A stretch of DNA of 64,000 nt from Streptomyces sp. NBC_00670 (GCF_036226765.1 NZ_CP109017.1:1116001-1180000); one strand, 5' to 3'; counted from the first letter of the stretch, positions 8,445 through 17,111 are shown. The notes: generated from the sequence alone by a model not told the origin. Numbers and translations are program-made.

Positions 8445-8819
8445 TCACGCCGTCCACCCGCGGAGTTCCTCCGTGATCCGCTGGACCGTCGCCCCGCCGG
8501 TCTTGACCAGGCGGGCCAGGTCGCGGACCTGTTCCGGCGACACGTCCACCCTCGCCCCGCACGCGACGAGATAGCCGTACGCCACCGCGGACGCGAACAA
8601 CGCGTTGGAGCGCTCCAGCGCCGGCACATGCAGCAGAAGCTGCAGCAACGCCGCCGCCCGCGCGTGCGGCGTGTCGTAGACGGGGACGCCGAATATCTCC
8701 GCCTCGTGCCGGCTCACCGCGGCGACCAGCGCACCCCAGTCGGTGACCTGCGGATCCCCCGGCGTCCGCTGTTCGGCGACCATCAGCAACCAGGCGAGGT
8801 CGATTCTGAGCGTGCTCAA
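8445..8819 (-). CDS. Fic/Doc-like toxin-fold protein with degenerate active site
   Basis: The 124-residue protein is all-helical by appearance and resembles Doc-type Fic proteins. In place of the Fic motif HxFxxGNxR it has HVPALERSNALFASAVAYGY (residues about 65-84), keeping the His and Asn neighbourhood but lacking the Gly-Asn-(Lys/Gly)-Arg that binds the nucleotide phosphates. It starts four bases after the stop of the RHH gene, forming an antitoxin-first pair. Streptomyces relatives are often labelled Fic-family toxin components. AMPylation or kinase activity is doubtful on sequence alone; it may be a non-catalytic or redesigned effector. Confidence 0.7.
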   Translation of the reverse strand: MSTLRIDLAWLLMVAEQRTPGDPQVTDWGALVAAVSRHEAEIFGVPVYDTPHARAAALLQLLLHVPALERSNALFASAVAYGYLVACGARVDVSPEQVRDLARLVKTGGATVQRITEELRGWTA

Positions 8820-8823
8820 GGGT

Positions 8824-9084
8824 TCAGCGGCCGCCCTGCTGCCGCGCCCCGGCGGAGCCCGCGGGCCCCGCCGACCCCGCGCCGAACTCCTCCGCGAAGA
8901 CCGACTCGTACCGCTTCATGAAGTCGGCCGCGGCGTCGACGAACGTCCGCCCCGTCTCCCCCGCGTCCTGCCGGACCAGTTCCTCGATGTACCGGTTGAC
9001 GCTCATGCCCCGCTCCAGGGCCCGCTCGCGGGCGGCCCGCGCCGTGTCCTCGTCCACCCGCACGTTCAGCTGGGTTTTGGCCAT
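8824..9084 (-). CDS. Ribbon-helix-helix antitoxin
   Basis: The 86-residue protein begins with a compact ribbon-helix-helix: the strand TQLNVRVDED, then helices TARAARERALERG and VNRYIEELVRQDA. A flexible Ala/Gly tail of the kind that usually wraps a toxin follows. RHH antitoxins bind short inverted repeats as dimers and repress their own operon, and a 12-bp perfect inverted repeat lies five bases upstream of the start. A GGGAG one base before the ATG is too close to act as a normal Shine-Dalgarno site, so the message may be leaderless. Confidence 0.8.
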   Translation of the reverse strand: MAKTQLNVRVDEDTARAARERALERGMSVNRYIEELVRQDAGETGRTFVDAAADFMKRYESVFAEEFGAGSAGPAGSAGARQQGGR

Positions 9085-9088
9085 GCTC

Positions 9089-9118
9089 CCGACGCTAGCG
9101 CGACGGCGCTAGCGTCGG
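9089..9118 (-). promoter_or_regulatory. Perfect 12-bp inverted-repeat operator of the toxin-antitoxin pair
   Basis: CCGACGCTAGCG (9089-9100) is followed after CGACGG by its exact reverse complement (9107-9118). It begins five bases upstream of the antitoxin start codon, so bound protein would block initiation of the antitoxin-toxin message. Each arm contains GCTAGC, a plausible RHH half-site. It also lies within 60 bp of the divergent GNAT gene start. Confidence 0.7.
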
Positions 9119-9176
9119 CAAGGAGGAAGGAAAACGGGGTCGCGGCCGGGCCGCACCCTCTGCTTCGCTCTCCCGC

Positions 9177-9596
9177 ATGAGCGATCCGCACATCCGCCCC
9201 GCCACCCCCTCCGACATCGACGCCGTCCTCCGGTTCTGGCGCACGGCCGCGGAGGGGACGAGCATCAGCGACGACCGCGACGGCGTGGCCCGGCTGCTCG
9301 CCCGTGACCCCGAGGCCCTGCTCCTCGCCGAGCGCGACGGCACCCTCGTCGGGACGGCGATAGCCGGCTTCGACGGCTGGCGGTGCCACCTCTACCGGCT
9401 GGCCGTGCACCCCGACCACCGCAGGCAGGGCCTCGCACGCGCGCTGCTGGAGGCAGCGGAGGAACGATTCTCCACTCTCGGCGGGCGGCGGGCGGACGCG
9501 ATGGTCCTGGAGGCCAACGCGCGGGCGCACCGGGCGTGGGGCGCCGCCGGCTACCACCGCGAGGACCACTGGCGGCGCTGGGTCAAGCCGCTGTAG
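9177..9596 (+). CDS. GNAT family N-acetyltransferase
   Basis: The 139-residue single-domain GNAT shows the acetyl-CoA binding motif A VHPDHRRQGLARALL (about 80-94) and a C-terminal motif B with NARAHRAWGAAGYHRE. The N-terminal RPATPSDIDAVLRFW is the usual GNAT beginning. The substrate cannot be read from the sequence. It is divergent from the antitoxin gene, with the operator palindrome between; nothing else suggests a functional link to the module. Confidence 0.88.
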   Translation: MSDPHIRPATPSDIDAVLRFWRTAAEGTSISDDRDGVARLLARDPEALLLAERDGTLVGTAIAGFDGWRCHLYRLAVHPDHRRQGLARALLEAAEERFSTLGGRRADAMVLEANARAHRAWGAAGYHREDHWRRWVKPL

Positions 9597-9825
9597 CGAC
9601 CCCGTCATCCACCGTCCCGTTGTCCACAGGCCCGCCGGACACTTTTGCCCATCCTTTACTCTTGAGGCATCGCATGGTCCCTTCCAGGGATCACCCGTCC
9701 CTCCATGAAAGGTGTGAGCGTCCGCGCATGGGCGAGCCTCCCAGTAGTACCCACCACGCACCCCGCGACGGCCGGCGCCGTCCGGTCCTCCCGCCCCCGG
9801 CCGGGCACGGGACGGAGGTGACCCG

Positions 9826-11229
9826 ATGACCGAGGTGTTCCTGCTGCTCGTGGCGGTGGCGCTCTCGCTGGCCTGCGGCGCGTTCGTCGCCGCCGAGTTC
9901 TCGCTGACCACGGTCGAGCGCGGCGACCTCGAACGGGCTGTCGAGCGCGGCGAGCGCGGCGCGGCGGGCGCCTTGAAGGCCGTACGGCAGCTGACGTTCC
10001 AGCTGTCCGGCGCCCAGCTCGGCATCACGGTCACCAACCTGGTGGTCGGCATGCTCGCCGAGCCGTCGATCTCGAAGCTGATAGCGGGCCCGCTGGAGGA
10101 CATCGGCGTCCCGCCCTCGGCGTCGACGTCGGTGGCCCTGGTGCTCGGCACGGCGGTGTCGACGGTGTTCCTGATGGTCGTCGGCGAGCTGGTGCCGAAG
10201 AACTGGGCGATCTCCGCGCCGCTGGCGATGGCCAAGCGCGTGGGCACGCCGCAGCGCTGGTTCAGCGCAGCGTTCCGGCCGTTCATCACCCATCTCAACA
10301 ACACGGCCAACCACGTCGTACGGAGGTTCGGTCTCGAGCCGGCCGAGGAGCTGGCCCACGCGCGCGGGCCCCAGGAGCTGGTGGCGCTCGCCCGGCACTC
10401 CGCGAAGGAGGGGGCACTGGAGGCGGACACCGCCGAGCTGTTCGTACGCACCCTCAACCTCGCCGACCTCACCGCGGAGAACGTGATGACCCCGCGCGTC
10501 CAGGTCGTCGCCCTCGACCTCCAGGCGACCTGCGAGGACGTGGCGAACGCGACCCGTGCGACGGGCCTGTCCCGCTTCCCGGTCTACCGCGAGAGCCTGG
10601 ACTCCGTCGTGGGCGTCGCACACATCCGGGACATCCTCGCGGTCCCCGCCGACCAGCGCCCCCTGCGCACGCTCGGCCAGGTGATACGCGAACCCCTGTT
10701 CGTCCCCGAGTCGCTCACCGTGGACCGGCTCCTCGACCGGCTGTCGTCCGGCCGGCAGACCATGGCCGTCGTCATCGACGAGTACGGCGGCACGGCCGGG
10801 GTGGCCACGCTGGAGGACATCGTCGAGGAGGTCGTCGGCGAGGTCCGGGACGAGCACGACCCGCACGAGACGCCCGACCTCGCCCCGGCCGGCGCGGACG
10901 ACGACGGCCGCGCGCGGTACGACGCCGACGGCTCGGCCCGTCTGGACCAGCTCGCGCGGGTGGGGCTGCGGGCGCCGGACGGACCGTACGAGACGCTCGC
11001 CGGCCTGGTGGCGGCCGAACTCGGCCGGATACCGGTCGCGGGCGACCGCGTCGAGGTCGCCGGCTGGCGTCTCGACGTGGTCGACGCGACGGGTCGCCGC
11101 GCGGCCCGGGTACTCCTGCACGCACCCCTGGCGGAGGACGCCGAGGCCGCGGCGGTCGCCGGGCGGACCCGGAACGACGAGACCGCCGGCCGTTCCGGCG
11201 ACCGGAAGAACGGGGAGGGTGGCCGATGA
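9826..11229 (+). CDS. CNNM/CorC-type membrane protein: DUF21, two CBS domains, CorC_HlyC domain
   Basis: The 467-residue protein has an N-terminal DUF21 membrane domain (about 1-200 with FFVAAEF-like FVAAEFSLTTVER and GELVPKNWAI), a CBS pair (about 215-340; ENVMTPRVQVVALD and VVIDEYGGTAGVATLEDI) and a C-terminal CorC_HlyC domain (to about 430). The family (called hemolysin C or CNNM) is linked to magnesium and cobalt efflux. ATG 9826 follows GGAGGTGACCCG. The stop overlaps the start of the next paralogue by four bases (ATGA), so the pair is co-translated. Confidence 0.9.
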   Translation: MTEVFLLLVAVALSLACGAFVAAEFSLTTVERGDLERAVERGERGAAGALKAVRQLTFQLSGAQLGITVTNLVVGMLAEPSISKLIAGPLEDIGVPPSASTSVALVLGTAVSTVFLMVVGELVPKNWAISAPLAMAKRVGTPQRWFSAAFRPFITHLNNTANHVVRRFGLEPAEELAHARGPQELVALARHSAKEGALEADTAELFVRTLNLADLTAENVMTPRVQVVALDLQATCEDVANATRATGLSRFPVYRESLDSVVGVAHIRDILAVPADQRPLRTLGQVIREPLFVPESLTVDRLLDRLSSGRQTMAVVIDEYGGTAGVATLEDIVEEVVGEVRDEHDPHETPDLAPAGADDDGRARYDADGSARLDQLARVGLRAPDGPYETLAGLVAAELGRIPVAGDRVEVAGWRLDVVDATGRRAARVLLHAPLAEDAEAAAVAGRTRNDETAGRSGDRKNGEGGR

Positions 11230-12239
11230 CCGCCGTACAGCTGCTGATCGGCCTGCTGACGCTGGTCGCCAACGCCTTCTTCGTGGGCGCCGAGTTCGCG
11301 CTGATCTCGGTGCGCCGCAGTCAGATCGAGCCGCGCGCGGAGGAGGGCGACCGACGGGCCCGCTCCGTGCTGTGGGGGCTCCAACACGTGTCGGCGCTGC
11401 TGGCGGCCGCACAGCTCGGCATCACGCTGTGCACGCTGGTCCTCGGCGTGGTCGCCGAGCCGGCGATCGCGCATCTGCTGGAGCCGGTGTTCCACGCGGT
11501 GGGCGTGCCGTCGGGCGCGGGGCACGCGGTGTCCTTCGTGATCGCGCTGGCGCTGGCGACGTATCTGCACATGCTGCTGGGCGAGATGGTGCCGAAGAAC
11601 GTGGCGCTGGCCGAGCCGGTGCGGACGGCGCTGTTCCTCGGACCGCCGCTGGTGGGGCTGGCCCGTGCGCTGCGGCCGGTGATCTTCGCGATCAACGCCT
11701 TCGCCAACGCGCTCCTGAAGCTGCTGCGGGTGGAGGCGAAGGACGAGGTCGCCGCCACGTTCTCGGACGACGAGCTGGCCCGTCTCGTGCAGGACTCCAG
11801 CGAGGCCGGGCTGATCGACGAGCGGGCGCAGGAGCGGCTGCACGACGCGCTGGAGCTGGGGCGCCGGCCGGTGCGGGACGTGGTGCTGCCGCTGGAGAAG
11901 ATCGTCTACGCGCGCGTGGGCGTCACCCCGGAGCAGCTGGAGCAACTGTCCGCGCACTCCGGGTTCTCGCGCTTCCCGGTGGTGGACGCGGCCCGGCGGA
12001 TCGTGGGGTATCTGCATGTGAAGGACGCGCTGGACGCGGGTCCGCGCGGGGTGCCGTTCCCGGTGCGGGAGATGCGCTCCATCGCCCGGGTCCGGGAGAC
12101 CACGCCGCTGGACGACGTGCTCACCGCGATGCGGGGCAGCCGCACCCACCTGGCCGCGGTGCTCGGCCCGGACGGCAGGCTGTCGGGCCTGGTGACGATG
12201 GAGGACGTCCTGCGGGAGCTGTTCGGCCAGCCGGCGTGA
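11226..12239 (+). CDS. CNNM-type membrane protein: DUF21 and two CBS domains, no CorC domain
   Basis: The 337-residue paralogue of the preceding protein has the DUF21 membrane domain (NAFFVGAEFALISVRR near residue 16; GEMVPKNVALAEP) and a CBS pair ending in TMEDVLRELFG. It stops there, lacking the CorC_HlyC domain. Adjacent long and short family members translated from an ATGA overlap suggest a heteromeric transporter, with the CBS domains sensing adenine nucleotides. Metal specificity cannot be told from sequence. Confidence 0.9.
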   Translation: MTAVQLLIGLLTLVANAFFVGAEFALISVRRSQIEPRAEEGDRRARSVLWGLQHVSALLAAAQLGITLCTLVLGVVAEPAIAHLLEPVFHAVGVPSGAGHAVSFVIALALATYLHMLLGEMVPKNVALAEPVRTALFLGPPLVGLARALRPVIFAINAFANALLKLLRVEAKDEVAATFSDDELARLVQDSSEAGLIDERAQERLHDALELGRRPVRDVVLPLEKIVYARVGVTPEQLEQLSAHSGFSRFPVVDAARRIVGYLHVKDALDAGPRGVPFPVREMRSIARVRETTPLDDVLTAMRGSRTHLAAVLGPDGRLSGLVTMEDVLRELFGQPA

Positions 12240-12311
12240 CGGACGGGGAGGCCGGGGGGTGACTCCCGACCGACCGACGGGTATGCGGGGCGCGTTAGCA
12301 TCGGGACCGCC

Positions 12312-13109
12312 ATGCAGACGAACCCGCCTCACCCCAGCCCCCCTTACTCCAGCCTGGTCGCGGTCGGCGACTCCTTCACCGAGGGCATGTCGGACCTGTT
12401 GCCCGACGGCACCTACCGCGGCTGGGCCGACCTCCTGGCCGGCCGGATGGCCGCGCGCTCGCCCGGCTTCCGGTACGCCAACCTCGCGGTGCGGGGGAAG
12501 CTGATCGGCCAGATCGTCGACGAGCAGGTCGACCCGGCCGCCGCGATGGGCGCCGATGTGATCACGCTCGTCGGCGGCCTCAACGACACGCTGCGGCCCA
12601 AGTGCGACATGGTCCGGGTGCGGGATCTGCTGACGGAGGCGGTGGAGCGGCTGGCCCCGTCCTGCAAGCAGCTGGTGCTGATGCGCAGCCCGGGCCGGCA
12701 GGGTCCCGTCCTGGAGCGGTTCCGGCCGCGCATGGAGGCGCTGTTCGAGACGGTCGACGCGCTCGCGGAGCGGCACGGGGCGGTCGTGGTCGACCTGTAC
12801 GGGGCGCCGTCGCTCTCCGACCCCCGGCTGTGGGACGTGGACCGGCTGCACCTGACGGCCGAGGGCCACCGGCGGGTGGCCGAGGCGGTGTGGCAGTCGC
12901 TGGGCTACGAGCCGGAGGACGCGGACTGGCACACGCCGATGACGGCGACCGCCCCGGCGGCCTGGCTCGCCCGCCGAACCGCCGACGCCCGCTTCGCCCG
13001 GCAGCACCTGCTGCCCTGGATAGCCCGGCGGCTGACAGGCCGCTCCTCGGGCGACGGCCGCCCCGCCAAACGCCCGGACCTCCTCCCGTACGACCCACCG
13101 CGCGCGTAG
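12312..13109 (+). CDS. SGNH/GDSL-family hydrolase
   Basis: The 265-residue protein has the SGNH blocks in order: block I VAVGDSFTEGM (nucleophile S21), block II Gly in NLAVRGK, block III GGLND (about 88-92) and block V DRLHLTAEGH with the Asp-His pair. These enzymes are esterases or lipases of broad substrate range. There is no signal peptide or membrane segment, so a cytoplasmic role is likely. It stands 72 bp after the CNNM operon; another copy of the GCGCAGTTCC repeat follows it. Confidence 0.9.
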   Translation: MQTNPPHPSPPYSSLVAVGDSFTEGMSDLLPDGTYRGWADLLAGRMAARSPGFRYANLAVRGKLIGQIVDEQVDPAAAMGADVITLVGGLNDTLRPKCDMVRVRDLLTEAVERLAPSCKQLVLMRSPGRQGPVLERFRPRMEALFETVDALAERHGAVVVDLYGAPSLSDPRLWDVDRLHLTAEGHRRVAEAVWQSLGYEPEDADWHTPMTATAPAAWLARRTADARFARQHLLPWIARRLTGRSSGDGRPAKRPDLLPYDPPRA

Positions 13110-13176
13110 GGGCGCTCGCCGCGAAGACGGGGCGGGCAGGCGTGCGTGCACGGGCGCGTGTGGTACGTGGTTGCCC

Positions 13177-13195
13177 GCGCAGTTCCCCGCGCCCC
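13177..13195 (+). repeat. Dispersed GCGCAGTTCCCCGCGCCCC core repeat
   Basis: This is an exact copy of the 19-nt core found in the cluster after bioD. It lies in the gap between the SGNH hydrolase gene and purB and is followed by the short palindrome GCGGCGGAGCCGC. It probably marks a 3' end, as in the other copies. Confidence 0.75.
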
Positions 13196-13292
13196 TTACG
13201 CGGCGCGGCGGAGCCGCACATGGCCCCCGGCCCCCGCCCCCTCGTACGATCCTCCGAACCCACCCGCCCCGCCCACCTGCACGAACCGCCAG

Positions 13293-13298
13293 TACACT
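13293..13298 (+). promoter_or_regulatory. Probable -10 element of a leaderless purB transcript
   Basis: TACACT lies eight bases upstream of the purB GTG, so transcription would begin at or within two bases of the start codon. No Shine-Dalgarno sequence precedes this GTG. No clear -35 hexamer is seen at 17-18 bp spacing. Confidence 0.45.
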
Positions 13299-13306
13299 CC
13301 GTACAC

Positions 13307-14749
13307 GTGACATCTGCGCCCGCCAAGCCCCGCATCCCCAACGTCCTCGCCGGACGCTACGCCTCCCCCGAGCTCGCCACGCTCTGGTCGCCCGAGGAGA
13401 AGGTGAGGCTCGAGCGCAGGCTCTGGCTCGCCGTACTGCGCGCCCAGAAGGACCTCGGCATCGAAGTCCCCGACACCGCGCTCGCCGACTACGAGCGCGT
13501 CCTGGACGACGTCGACCTCCCCTCCATCGCCGCGCGCGAGAAGGTCACCCGCCACGACGTCAAGGCCCGTATCGAGGAGTTCAACGCCCTCGCCGGCCAC
13601 GAGCAGGTCCACAAGGGCATGACCTCCCGGGACCTCACCGAGAACGTCGAGCAGCTCCAGATCCGCCGCTCGCTGGAGCTGATGCGCGACCGCACGGTCG
13701 CCGTCCTGGCCCGCCTCGGCAAGCTGTCCGGCGAGTACGGCGAGCTGGTCATGGCCGGCCGCTCGCACAACGTGGCCGCCCAGGCCACCACCCTCGGCAA
13801 GCGCTTCGCGACCGCCGCCGACGAACTCCTCGTGGCGTACGGCCGCATCGAGGAGCTCCTCGGCCGCTACCCGCTGCGCGGCATCAAGGGCCCGGTCGGC
13901 ACCGCCCAGGACATGCTGGACCTCCTCGGCGGCGACGCCACCCGCCTCGCGGAGCTGGAGCGCCGCATCGCCGAGCACCTCGGCTTCTCGCAGGCGTTCA
14001 CCTCCGTCGGCCAGGTCTACCCCCGCTCCCTCGACTACGAGGTCGTCACCTCCTTGGTGCAGCTCGCCGCCGCCCCGTCCTCGCTGGCGAAGACGATCCG
14101 GCTGATGGCGGGGCACGAGCTGGTCACCGAGGGCTTCAAGCCCGGCCAGGTCGGCTCCTCCGCGATGCCGCACAAGATGAACACCCGCTCCTGCGAGCGC
14201 GTCAACGGCCTGATGGTGATCCTGCGTGGCTACGCCTCGATGACCGGCGAGCTGGCGGGCGACCAGTGGAACGAGGGCGACGTGTCCTGCTCCGTGGTGC
14301 GCCGGGTGGCGCTCCCGGACGCGTTCTTCGCGCTCGACGGCCTGCTGGAGACATTCCTGACCGTGCTCGACGAGTTCGGCGCGTTCCCGGCGGTCGTCGC
14401 CCGCGAGCTGGACCGCTACCTCCCGTTCCTGGCCACCACCAAGGTGCTGATGGGCGCGGTGCGGGCGGGCGTGGGCCGCGAGGTGGCGCACGAGGCGATC
14501 AAGGAGAACGCGGTGGCGACCGCGCTCGCCATGCGAGAGCAGGGCGCCGAGCGCAACGAGCTGCTCGACCGCCTCGCCGCCGACGAGCGCATCCCGCTGG
14601 ACCGCGAGGCGCTGGCCGCGCTGATGGCGGACAAGCTGTCGTTCACCGGCGCCGCCGCCGACCAGGTCGCCACCGTCGTCGCCCGGATCGGCGAGATCGT
14701 GAAGCAGCACCCGGAGGCCGCGGGCTACACCCCGGGGGCGATCCTCTGA
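13307..14749 (+). CDS. purB: Adenylosuccinate lyase
   Basis: PurB performs two fumarate-releasing steps: SAICAR to AICAR in purine synthesis, and adenylosuccinate to AMP. The 480-residue protein has the fumarase/aspartase signature SSAMPHKMNTRSCE near residue 285 and the conserved GRSHNVAAQATTLGKR and KGMTSRDLTEN segments. GTG 13307 fits family N-termini (KPRIPNVLAGRYAS follows) and a leaderless promoter. Its stop overlaps the CTG start of the mug-like gene, so the two form a coupled pair. Confidence 0.95.
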   Translation: MTSAPAKPRIPNVLAGRYASPELATLWSPEEKVRLERRLWLAVLRAQKDLGIEVPDTALADYERVLDDVDLPSIAAREKVTRHDVKARIEEFNALAGHEQVHKGMTSRDLTENVEQLQIRRSLELMRDRTVAVLARLGKLSGEYGELVMAGRSHNVAAQATTLGKRFATAADELLVAYGRIEELLGRYPLRGIKGPVGTAQDMLDLLGGDATRLAELERRIAEHLGFSQAFTSVGQVYPRSLDYEVVTSLVQLAAAPSSLAKTIRLMAGHELVTEGFKPGQVGSSAMPHKMNTRSCERVNGLMVILRGYASMTGELAGDQWNEGDVSCSVVRRVALPDAFFALDGLLETFLTVLDEFGAFPAVVARELDRYLPFLATTKVLMGAVRAGVGREVAHEAIKENAVATALAMREQGAERNELLDRLAADERIPLDREALAALMADKLSFTGAAADQVATVVARIGEIVKQHPEAAGYTPGAIL

Positions 14750-15291
14750 CACGCCCCACCCCGGCGGAGCTGGAGGCCGCCCGCGACCGTCTCGTCCCGG
14801 ACGTGGTCGCGGACGGCCTCCATGTGCTGTTCTGCGGCATCAATCCAGGTCTGATGACGGCCGCGACCGGCCACCACTTCGCCCGCCCCGGCAACCGCTT
14901 CTGGCCGGTGCTGCACCTGTCCGGCTTCACCCCGCGCCGCCTGCACCCCTCCGAGCAGGAGGAACTGCTGTCGTACGGGCTGGGCATCACCAACGTGGTG
15001 GCGCGGGCCTCCGCCCGGGCCGACGAGCTGACCGCCGAGGAGTACCGCGAGGGCGGGCGGCTGCTCGGCCTGAAGGTGGCCCGGCTGCGGCCCCGTTGGC
15101 TGGCCGTGCTCGGTGTCACCGCCTACCGGACCGCCTTCGACGACCGCGGGGCCCAGGTGGGTCCCCAGGTGCGGACCATCGGCGACACCCGCGTCTGGGT
15201 GCTGCCCAACCCCAGCGGCCTCAATGCCCACTGGACGGCGCGGACGATGGCCGAGGAGTTCGCCCGCCTCCGGGAAGCGGCCGAGAGGTAG
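14746..15291 (+). CDS. mug: G/U mismatch-specific DNA glycosylase
   Basis: This 181-residue protein belongs to the Mug/TDG branch of the uracil-DNA glycosylase superfamily, which removes uracil or thymine opposite guanine. It has FCGINPG (motif 1), HHFARPGNRFWP, and the C-terminal NPSGLNAHW motif. No ATG, GTG or TTG lies between the end of purB and the conserved N-terminus. The best start is a CTG at 14746 in the overlap CTGA with the purB stop, giving the expected TRPTPAELEAAR beginning. Translation probably depends on ribosomes finishing purB. Confidence 0.85.
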   Translation: MTRPTPAELEAARDRLVPDVVADGLHVLFCGINPGLMTAATGHHFARPGNRFWPVLHLSGFTPRRLHPSEQEELLSYGLGITNVVARASARADELTAEEYREGGRLLGLKVARLRPRWLAVLGVTAYRTAFDDRGAQVGPQVRTIGDTRVWVLPNPSGLNAHWTARTMAEEFARLREAAER

Positions 15292-15330
15292 CCCACCCGG
15301 TGACGCACCGGCTCCGGCCTGCGGCCGGGC

Positions 15331-15804
15331 TCACGGCGGGTCGATGTCGGTGACGGCCGCGAGGAGGCGCACCTCGTCCGTCCCGTCCCGGTCCGCCAGT
15401 CCGAGCCCTATCCAGCGGCCGTCCGTCGCACACTGCCACAGTCGCAGCTGGTCCACGAGGTGGGTGAGCGCGGCCCAGGGCTCGGGTATCTCCTCGCCGC
15501 GCGCGAGGCGGACGGCGGGCGTGAGCGTGCCCCAGGTCTGGCCTGGCCCCCATCTCTCGTCCAGTATCCGGGCCAGGCCCTCCCGTTGGGCGTCGAGGTC
15601 GTCCGCCTCCTGTTCCCGCCCGGCACCGCCGCCCCCGTACGCTCCCGGGCCGGCCTCCAGGGTCACTATGCGGTAGCCGGGTCCCGCCAGATGCCCGGGC
15701 GTCGCCGGAATCCCGGGCATCCCGCCGGACGGCCCGTCGTGCCCCACCGGGAGGGGGTGGGAGCACAACAGGCCGATCGCGGCGAGGTGCTGATCCAGGC
15801 TCAT
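15331..15804 (-). CDS. Hypothetical protein, Streptomyces-type
   Basis: The 157-residue protein reads as a real gene by its codon use (third positions nearly all G/C). It is acidic and Trp-containing, with a conserved-looking C-terminus: WAALTHLVDQLRLWQCATDG followed by RWIGLGLADRDG. A Gly/Glu-rich linker lies around 60-75. I do not recognise a domain, and there is no signal peptide or membrane segment. It is divergent from the ROK regulator gene 144 bp away and convergent with mug. Confidence 0.7.
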   Translation of the reverse strand: MSLDQHLAAIGLLCSHPLPVGHDGPSGGMPGIPATPGHLAGPGYRIVTLEAGPGAYGGGGAGREQEADDLDAQREGLARILDERWGPGQTWGTLTPAVRLARGEEIPEPWAALTHLVDQLRLWQCATDGRWIGLGLADRDGTDEVRLLAAVTDIDPP

Positions 15805-15948
15805 GTCTCCAGTAGACCAGCCGCCACTGACAATGGGCGGGGCCGTCGGACCGACGCCGGGCGGGCCCGGGGCCGCCCGGCACTCGCCGGGGCGGGCCGC
15901 GGCCGAGTACGATCCGCCCCACACGCGCACGAGCTGGGAGGACGGACG

Positions 15949-17106
15949 TTGGGGCGGCTCACCGGCGGGGACCCCTCTCTGCTGCGAAGGATCAATTCCG
16001 CTGTGGTGCTGCACGCGTTGCGTGCCACCGACTGCGCGACCCTCACCGAGATCACCCGGGTGACGGGCCTGTCCCGGCCGACCGTCGAGGGAGTCGTCGA
16101 AGGGCTCATCGGGGCGGGCCTCGTGGTGGAGGTCGCGGCCGAGGAGGGTGCCGCCCGGCGGCAGGGGAGGCCGGCCCGGCGCTACCGGTTCCGTGCGGAG
16201 GCCGGGCATCTGCTGGGCCTCGACGTCGGCGCGCACCGCGTGACCGCGGTCCTCGCCGACCTCGACGGCCGTGAACTGGGCACGCTGTCCAAGGACATCT
16301 CCGAGACCGCGCCCGCCGACGAACGCCTCGAGCGGCTGCGCACCACCGTGGCCGAGCTGCTGCGCCGGGCGGGCGTGGCGCGCGACTCGCTGCGCGCGGT
16401 CGGCGTGGCCAGCCCCGGGATCGTGGAGGCGGACGGCACGGTGCGGCTGGGTACGGCGCTGCCCGGGTGGACGGGGCTGCGGCTGGGCGACCGGCTCAGC
16501 CGCTCCTTCAAGTGCCCGGTGCTGGTGGAGAACGACGCGAACGCGGCGGCGGTGGGCGAGCACTGGAAGGGGGCGGCCACCGATTCCGACGACGTGGTGT
16601 TCGTCCTGGCGGGGCTGAGTCCCGGGGCCGGGGCGCTGATCGGGGGGCGGCTGCACCGGGGGTTCGGGGGTGCGGCCGGGGAGATCGGGGCGCTGCATCT
16701 GCTGGGGCGGGAGGCGACGCCGGAGACGCTGCTGTCGACGACGGACCGGCCGTTGCATCCGCTGGACGAGCAGGCGGTGGCGGAGGTGTTCGCGCTGGCG
16801 CGGGAGGGGGACGGGCGGGCGCGGGAGGCGGTGGAGCGGTTCCTGCAGCGGTTGGTGCACGATGTCGCGGCGCTGGCGCTCGCGCTCGATCCGGAGCTGG
16901 TCGTGATCGGGGGGTGGGCGGCGGGGCTCGACGGGGTGCTGGAGCCGTTGCGGCGGGAGTTGGCGCGGTATTGCCTGCGGCCGCCGAGGGTGACGTTGTC
17001 GGGGGTGGGGGAGGCGGTGGTGGCGACCGGGGCGTTGCGGCTGGCTCTCGACCATGTCGAGGAGCAACTGTTCGCGGTGGAGGGGACGGTGACGTCCCGT
17101 CACTGA
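15949..17106 (+). CDS. ROK family transcriptional regulator
   Basis: The 385-residue protein has an N-terminal winged helix (about 10-70: LRRINSAVVLHALR, TEITRVTGLSRPTVEGVVEGL) joined to a ROK sugar-kinase-like domain with GLDVGAHRVTAVLADLDG and VENDANAAAVGEHW. The usual zinc motif CxCGxxGC is missing: after GAAGEIGALHLL the sequence runs to GREATPET. Sugar phosphorylation and zinc-dependent structure are therefore doubtful, and a pure regulator is more likely. TTG 15949 follows GGGAGGA at good spacing. No sugar transporter is adjacent, so the inducer is unknown. Confidence 0.88.
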   Translation: MGRLTGGDPSLLRRINSAVVLHALRATDCATLTEITRVTGLSRPTVEGVVEGLIGAGLVVEVAAEEGAARRQGRPARRYRFRAEAGHLLGLDVGAHRVTAVLADLDGRELGTLSKDISETAPADERLERLRTTVAELLRRAGVARDSLRAVGVASPGIVEADGTVRLGTALPGWTGLRLGDRLSRSFKCPVLVENDANAAAVGEHWKGAATDSDDVVFVLAGLSPGAGALIGGRLHRGFGGAAGEIGALHLLGREATPETLLSTTDRPLHPLDEQAVAEVFALAREGDGRAREAVERFLQRLVHDVAALALALDPELVVIGGWAAGLDGVLEPLRRELARYCLRPPRVTLSGVGEAVVATGALRLALDHVEEQLFAVEGTVTSRH

Positions 17107-17111
17107 GAGGG

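Noticed and set aside
9631..9825. Possible magnesium-sensing leader upstream of the CNNM operon
   Set aside because: I find no M-box or ykoK-type conserved blocks; only a small GGTCCC...GGGATC repeat is visible, which is not enough to call one.
15841..15948. Possible additional gene between the hypothetical protein and the ROK regulator
   Set aside because: Frames are short and Arg/Gly-rich without ribosome sites; this is the divergent promoter region.
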